DNA of 64,000 nucleotides from Lachnospiraceae bacterium. GTDB lineage: Bacteria > Bacillota > Clostridia > Lachnospirales > Lachnospiraceae. The stretch spans positions 62,001 to 126,000 of the forward strand of contig VSND01000003.1 in the NCBI GenBank assembly GCA_009774145.1. The letters are read 5' to 3'. Both the position numbers and the translations under genes were made by a program. The notes beneath the pieces are model-generated. The model saw only the letters and a list, made by a program, of their open reading frames with translations. It searched no databases and was not told the DNA's origin. Shown here one piece after another: positions 61,146-64,000 of this stretch (its first letter is position 1; the number at the start of each line of letters is the position of its first letter).

Positions 61146-62744
61146 ATGGCACTGAAAGGAAGTACGGTCCGGGAGCAGGTATGGAACTATCTGGCATCCG
61201 CAGGACTAAGCAATCATGGAGTGGCTGGCCTCATGGGGAATCTGTCCGCAGAGTCCAGGCTCAATCCTAAGAACCTGGAGGATCTCTGTGAGGCGCGGCT
61301 CAAAGAGGCCGGAAAGCTGTACTGTACGGATGAAACGTACACAGTGGCGGTGGACAGCGGGGAAATCAGCCAAGAGGAGTTCCTGCATCCTCTCCCGAAT
61401 AAACAGTACGGGTACGGGCTGGCACAATGGACATCACCCGGAAGGAAAGCCGGCCTTTATGACCTGGCAAAGTCCAGGGGCGTGTCAATCGGTGATCTGG
61501 AGATGCAGCTGGATTTCCTCATGCAGGAACTTTCCACCAGCTACAGAAATGTCCTGGAGATTCTGAAATCTGCAACTTCTGTGAGGGCGGCGTCTGATGC
61601 CGTCCTCATTGATTTTGAGCGTCCGAAGAACCAGGGAGAGGCTGTAAAGAAGAAAAGGGCTGGATATGGACAAAAGTATTATGACGAGTTTGTAAAGCCT
61701 GCATCGGTCAATACGGCAGGCACAAGCACCAAACCAGAAGGAGGTAAGGCAACTATGACAGAGACGCAGGCGAGGCAGCACATATTGAGCATCATGCAGG
61801 GCTGGGTAGGCTTGAAAAGGTCGGACGGCTCCCACAAGGTAATTATTGATACCTACAACGGACATAAGCCGCTGGCGCGGAACTATTCCGTGAAGTACAC
61901 GGACGCATACTGCGCCACCACTATATCTGCAGCAGCAATCGAGGCAGGGTTCGATGACATCATCCCCCTGGAGTGCGGATGCGGCCAGATGATAGAGCTG
62001 GCAAAGAAGATGGGAATCTGGGAAGAAAACGACGCCTATGTACCGGAACCGGCGGACATCATCCTCTATGATTGGGATGATAACGGCATCGGGAACAACA
62101 CCGGCTGGCCCGATCATGTCGGCATGGCGGAGAAGGTGGCAGGCAGCACCATTACCGTCCTGGAGGGCAATATGAGCGGCGGCGTTGTGGGCCGCAGGAA
62201 CCTCCAGGTCAACGGCCGGTATATCAGAGGGTATATCCTTCCGAAGTACGCAGGCAAGGCAGACAAGCCGGACGAGCCGAACACTTCCGGAAATCTGAAA
62301 GTGGGTGATATTGTGACATTCACCGGAAAGAATCATTACGCCAGCTCCTATGCAAGCGCCAAAAAGGTCTCCTGCATGAGCGGCCAGGCGAAGGTGACGG
62401 CCATAAATGCAAAGGGAGCGCATCCGTACCATCTGGTGGCGGTTCCCGGGAAAGGCTCCAATGTATACGGCTGGGTGGATGCTGCTGACATCCAGGGCGC
62501 GGCATCCGGCTCCGGTCCTTCCGGGGGAACCGTGGCAATCAAGGTGGGCGATACCGTGAACTATTCCGGGAACGTCCATTACACCAGCAGCTACAAGGGG
62601 GCGAAATCCTCCAGCTGCAAAGGCGGTACCGCGAAGGTGACGGCCATCAACAAGACCGGGGCGCACCCTTACCATTTGAAGCACACCGGGAGCGGATGCA
62701 CCGTGTACGGCTGGGTGGATGCTGACAAAGTTTCCGGATCATAG
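61146..62744 (+). CDS. Endolysin: tail-lysozyme, CHAP/NlpC-like and two SH3-like repeats
   Basis: 532 residues. Residues about 1-160 resemble the phage tail lysozyme domain (WNYLASAGLSNHGVAGLMGNLSAES, GYGLAQWTSPGRKAGL, FLMQELS). Residues 200-370 are a Cys/His amidase or CHAP-like domain (SVKYTDAYCATTIS, WPDHVGMAEKV with Cys and His). Two repeats of about 68 residues follow (LKVGDIVTFTG ... VYGWVDAADI and IKVGDTVNYSG ... VYGWVDADKV), probably wall-binding. Cuts peptidoglycan at lysis. Confidence 0.9.
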   Translation: MALKGSTVREQVWNYLASAGLSNHGVAGLMGNLSAESRLNPKNLEDLCEARLKEAGKLYCTDETYTVAVDSGEISQEEFLHPLPNKQYGYGLAQWTSPGRKAGLYDLAKSRGVSIGDLEMQLDFLMQELSTSYRNVLEILKSATSVRAASDAVLIDFERPKNQGEAVKKKRAGYGQKYYDEFVKPASVNTAGTSTKPEGGKATMTETQARQHILSIMQGWVGLKRSDGSHKVIIDTYNGHKPLARNYSVKYTDAYCATTISAAAIEAGFDDIIPLECGCGQMIELAKKMGIWEENDAYVPEPADIILYDWDDNGIGNNTGWPDHVGMAEKVAGSTITVLEGNMSGGVVGRRNLQVNGRYIRGYILPKYAGKADKPDEPNTSGNLKVGDIVTFTGKNHYASSYASAKKVSCMSGQAKVTAINAKGAHPYHLVAVPGKGSNVYGWVDAADIQGAASGSGPSGGTVAIKVGDTVNYSGNVHYTSSYKGAKSSSCKGGTAKVTAINKTGAHPYHLKHTGSGCTVYGWVDADKVSGS

Positions 62745-62759
62745 GAGGGCATACAGCGT

Positions 62760-62933
62760 ATGAAAAATTACATCGGCGTCAAAATCGTAAAGGCGGAGCC
62801 GCAGGAGAAGGACGGCAGGCCCGGATATAAGGTAGTGTATCCGGATGGCTATGTGTCGTGGTCTCCGAAGGACGTCTTTGAAAAGGCATACAGAATACTT
62901 GACTGTGAAGATTTCATCAACAAGAAGGAGTAA
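62760..62933 (+). CDS. Small conserved phage protein
   Basis: 57 residues; VVYPDGYVSWSPKDVFEKAYR is a motif seen in short proteins of many phages (Gp49-like), with unknown role. TAGGAGGG precedes. Last gene of the late operon. Confidence 0.75.
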   Translation: MKNYIGVKIVKAEPQEKDGRPGYKVVYPDGYVSWSPKDVFEKAYRILDCEDFINKKE

Positions 62934-62961
62934 CACCGCATCTGCATCTCAATAAGGCAAA

Positions 62962-63001
62962 AGGGCCTCTCTGTCAATTCCAGGCAGGGAGGCTCTTTTT
63001 T
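62962..63001 (+). terminator. Late operon terminator
   Basis: Twelve-base stem AGGGCCTCTCTG / CAGGGAGGCTCT with two wobble pairs and an 11-base loop, ending in six or more T. Confidence 0.85.
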
Positions 63002-63008
63002 ATTGCCG

Positions 63009-63063
63009 TTTTAGACCGTCCGCGGATTGTCCTATGGACTGTCCGTGGATTGTCCGTGGACGC
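63009..63063 (+). repeat. Short-repeat array, copy 1
   Basis: Begins TTTTAGACCGTCC and continues with units of 11-12 bases ending in GTCC (GCGGATTGTCC, TATGGACTGTCC, GTGGATTGTCC). No CRISPR-type spacing. Confidence 0.75.
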
Positions 63064-63139
63064 ATCAATTCTGATTATCTCCAGCACATCCAGGCGGAAA
63101 TTTCCGGAGCTGTTTCTTCTTATTATAATATACCTAAAA

Positions 63140-63188
63140 TTTTAGACCGTCCTATGGACTGTCCGTGGACGCGTCCGTGGACTGTCCG
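63140..63188 (+). repeat. Short-repeat array, copy 2
   Basis: Same TTTTAGACCGTCC start, then TATGGACTGTCC, GTGGACGCGTCC and GTGGACTGTCC. Between the two copies (63064-63139) is an A/T-rich stretch with no gene. Confidence 0.75.
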
Positions 63189-63247
63189 GTGTAACCATAA
63201 CCATAACCAAAACATTATTATATAAAAACATATATGTCCAAAACAAA

Positions 63248-63264
63248 ACGCCTATTTGTGAGTT
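63248..63264 (+). promoter_or_regulatory. Operator-like site C
   Basis: ACGCCTATTTGTGAGTT, 17 bases before the -35 of the promoter at 63281. Confidence 0.65.
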
Positions 63265-63280
63265 TTTGTCATTGTTTTTA

Positions 63281-63309
63281 TTGACAAACGCCGAATAGTG
63301 AGTTATAAT
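63281..63309 (+). promoter_or_regulatory. Second repressor-type promoter with site D
   Basis: TTGACA (63281-63286), 17-base spacer, TATAAT (63304-63309). The spacer carries ACGCCGAATAGTGAGTT (63288-63304) in the same position as at 18935, implying control by the phage repressor. Confidence 0.85.
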
Positions 63310-63338
63310 ATAGATATACAAAAGGATGATACAAAGAA

Positions 63339-63355
63339 AACTCACAAGGAGGCGT
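63339..63355 (-). promoter_or_regulatory. Operator-like site E
   Basis: ACGCCTCCTTGTGAGTT on the minus strand, covering the AAGGAGG ribosome binding site of the next gene. Confidence 0.6.
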
Positions 63356-63365
63356 TGATAGGGAT

Positions 63366-63656
63366 ATGATGAAGTGCGAATTTGAGAAGAGAATCGGCGG
63401 AGAGGTAAGGCAGAGCGACTACAACATTATTGAACATGTCTACACCTGGCATCCGGCAATCAGCAACACGGAGGGAAAAGACCAGATAGCAACGCTGTAT
63501 AAGATGGGGGGAATGTGCCTCATTAAAGACATGGAGCCGACAGCAAAGCTGATGGAGGAGCTGGATGAAGAGAAAAGAGATGCGGAGCGCAGGCTGAAAG
63601 AGATTCAGAAGAAAATTGAGGATGTCGTTTGCGGCAGGACAGAGAGGGAGGAATAA
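63366..63656 (+). CDS. Phage protein, unknown
   Basis: 96 residues: a small N-terminal part (FEKRIGGEVRQSDYNIIEHVY) and a charged C-terminal coiled coil (MEELDEEKRDAERRLKEIQ). First gene of the repressor-type operon; ATG 63369 is an alternative start. No family recognised. Confidence 0.65.
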   Translation: MMKCEFEKRIGGEVRQSDYNIIEHVYTWHPAISNTEGKDQIATLYKMGGMCLIKDMEPTAKLMEELDEEKRDAERRLKEIQKKIEDVVCGRTEREE

Positions 63657-63660
63657 GGAT

Positions 63661-64000
63661 ATGGCAATCAATTTCCAGGTAATGACAGAGAATCAGAAAA
63701 ATGAATATGGGAAGTATGTTCCGGACTGGGAGGCTCTGAAAGCCGGAGCCTCCTGCGAGGAGGAGAAGGAGTACATTGATAGGATCATCGCCCTGGATGA
63801 AAAATGGATAAGCAAGGGGCGCGGAGAATATGCAGGGTTTGCGTTCAATATGGTTTACATCACCAGGCAGAAATGCGGACACTTTGAAATCTTCCAGACC
63901 CCTTGCAATGAGCATTACAGCCTGGAAGAAAATCTGCTCCAGGCAGAGGAACACGCAAAGAAAATGAAATGTGGACGGTGCATTTCCGGGATAGGAGGCA
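63661..64000 (+). CDS. Phage protein, 3' end outside window
   Basis: At least 113 residues and still open at the edge. KCGHFEIFQTPCNEHY and KCGRC suggest a Cys/His zinc site. Starts 4 bases after the previous gene's stop. Unknown function. Confidence 0.65.
   Translation, partial: MAINFQVMTENQKNEYGKYVPDWEALKAGASCEEEKEYIDRIIALDEKWISKGRGEYAGFAFNMVYITRQKCGHFEIFQTPCNEHYSLEENLLQAEEHAKKMKCGRCISGIGG

Noticed and set aside
63009..63188. CRISPR array
   Set aside because: Units are 11-12 bases and tandem, with no unique spacers of constant length and no cas genes.
63034..63225. Short frame with MDCPW repeats
   Set aside because: It is a reading of the repeat array with no ribosome binding site.

Overview
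The window is a stretch of a low-to-mid GC Firmicutes chromosome, most likely a gut Lachnospiraceae (spore-forming Clostridia). This is inferred from the family make-up: ATP-type PEP carboxykinase, SpoIID, a T-box leader on pheST, a Firmicutes-like 6S RNA, strong AGGAGG ribosome binding sites and frequent TTG/GTG starts. From about 16.1 kb to the right edge it is occupied by a large, apparently intact contractile-tailed (myovirus-type) prophage whose right end lies outside the window.

Host part (1-15.8 kb): the 3' part of thrC, a small membrane protein, pckA with its own promoter and terminator, an orphan SUKH-type immunity protein, two related membrane proteins, a 6S RNA gene with promoter and terminator, a SpoIID/LytB-domain protein, a YihY/BrkB membrane protein, then a T-box-controlled pheS-pheT operon that runs on into a CotH-kinase protein and queA.

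Prophage left end and early region (15.8-30.1 kb): the presumed attL zone, a leftward large serine recombinase, a leftward Cro/CI-like repressor, and divergent rightward early genes. Copies of an operator-like motif ACGCC-N5-GTGAGTT sit in the control region and recur at the far right of the phage. The early genes include a protein made of two tandem HTH units, a membrane-anchored SleB-type hydrolase, RecT with a RecE-like PD-(D/E)XK nuclease, a replisome organiser, a DnaC-type loader, RusA and an ArpU-like late regulator.

Packaging and virion region (30.1-57.9 kb): a promoter with a folded leader, a HAD-type phosphatase, three ParB/Srx-domain proteins (the third fused to a methyltransferase-like domain) and a phage-borne homologue of the carboxy-SAM synthase CmoA. 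These are followed by terminase, a portal protein carrying a C-terminal Nudix domain, capsid genes, neck genes, tail sheath and tube, a tail chaperone with a -1 frameshift site, tape measure and a complete baseplate.

Diversity-generating retroelement (56.9-60.1 kb): the last tail gene encodes a C-type-lectin/FGE-like protein ending in a 115-bp variable repeat (57818-57932). It is followed by an avd-type accessory gene, a 115-bp template repeat (58475-58589) and a reverse transcriptase with a YMDD site. VR and TR differ at exactly ten positions, all adenines in TR, and all ten change the protein. This is a complete, apparently active mutagenic-retrohoming cassette diversifying the phage adhesin.

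Lysis and right part (60.1-64 kb): an XhlA-like protein, holin and a modular endolysin, then a terminator, a short-repeat array, and a second repressor-type promoter that starts another rightward operon running out of the window.
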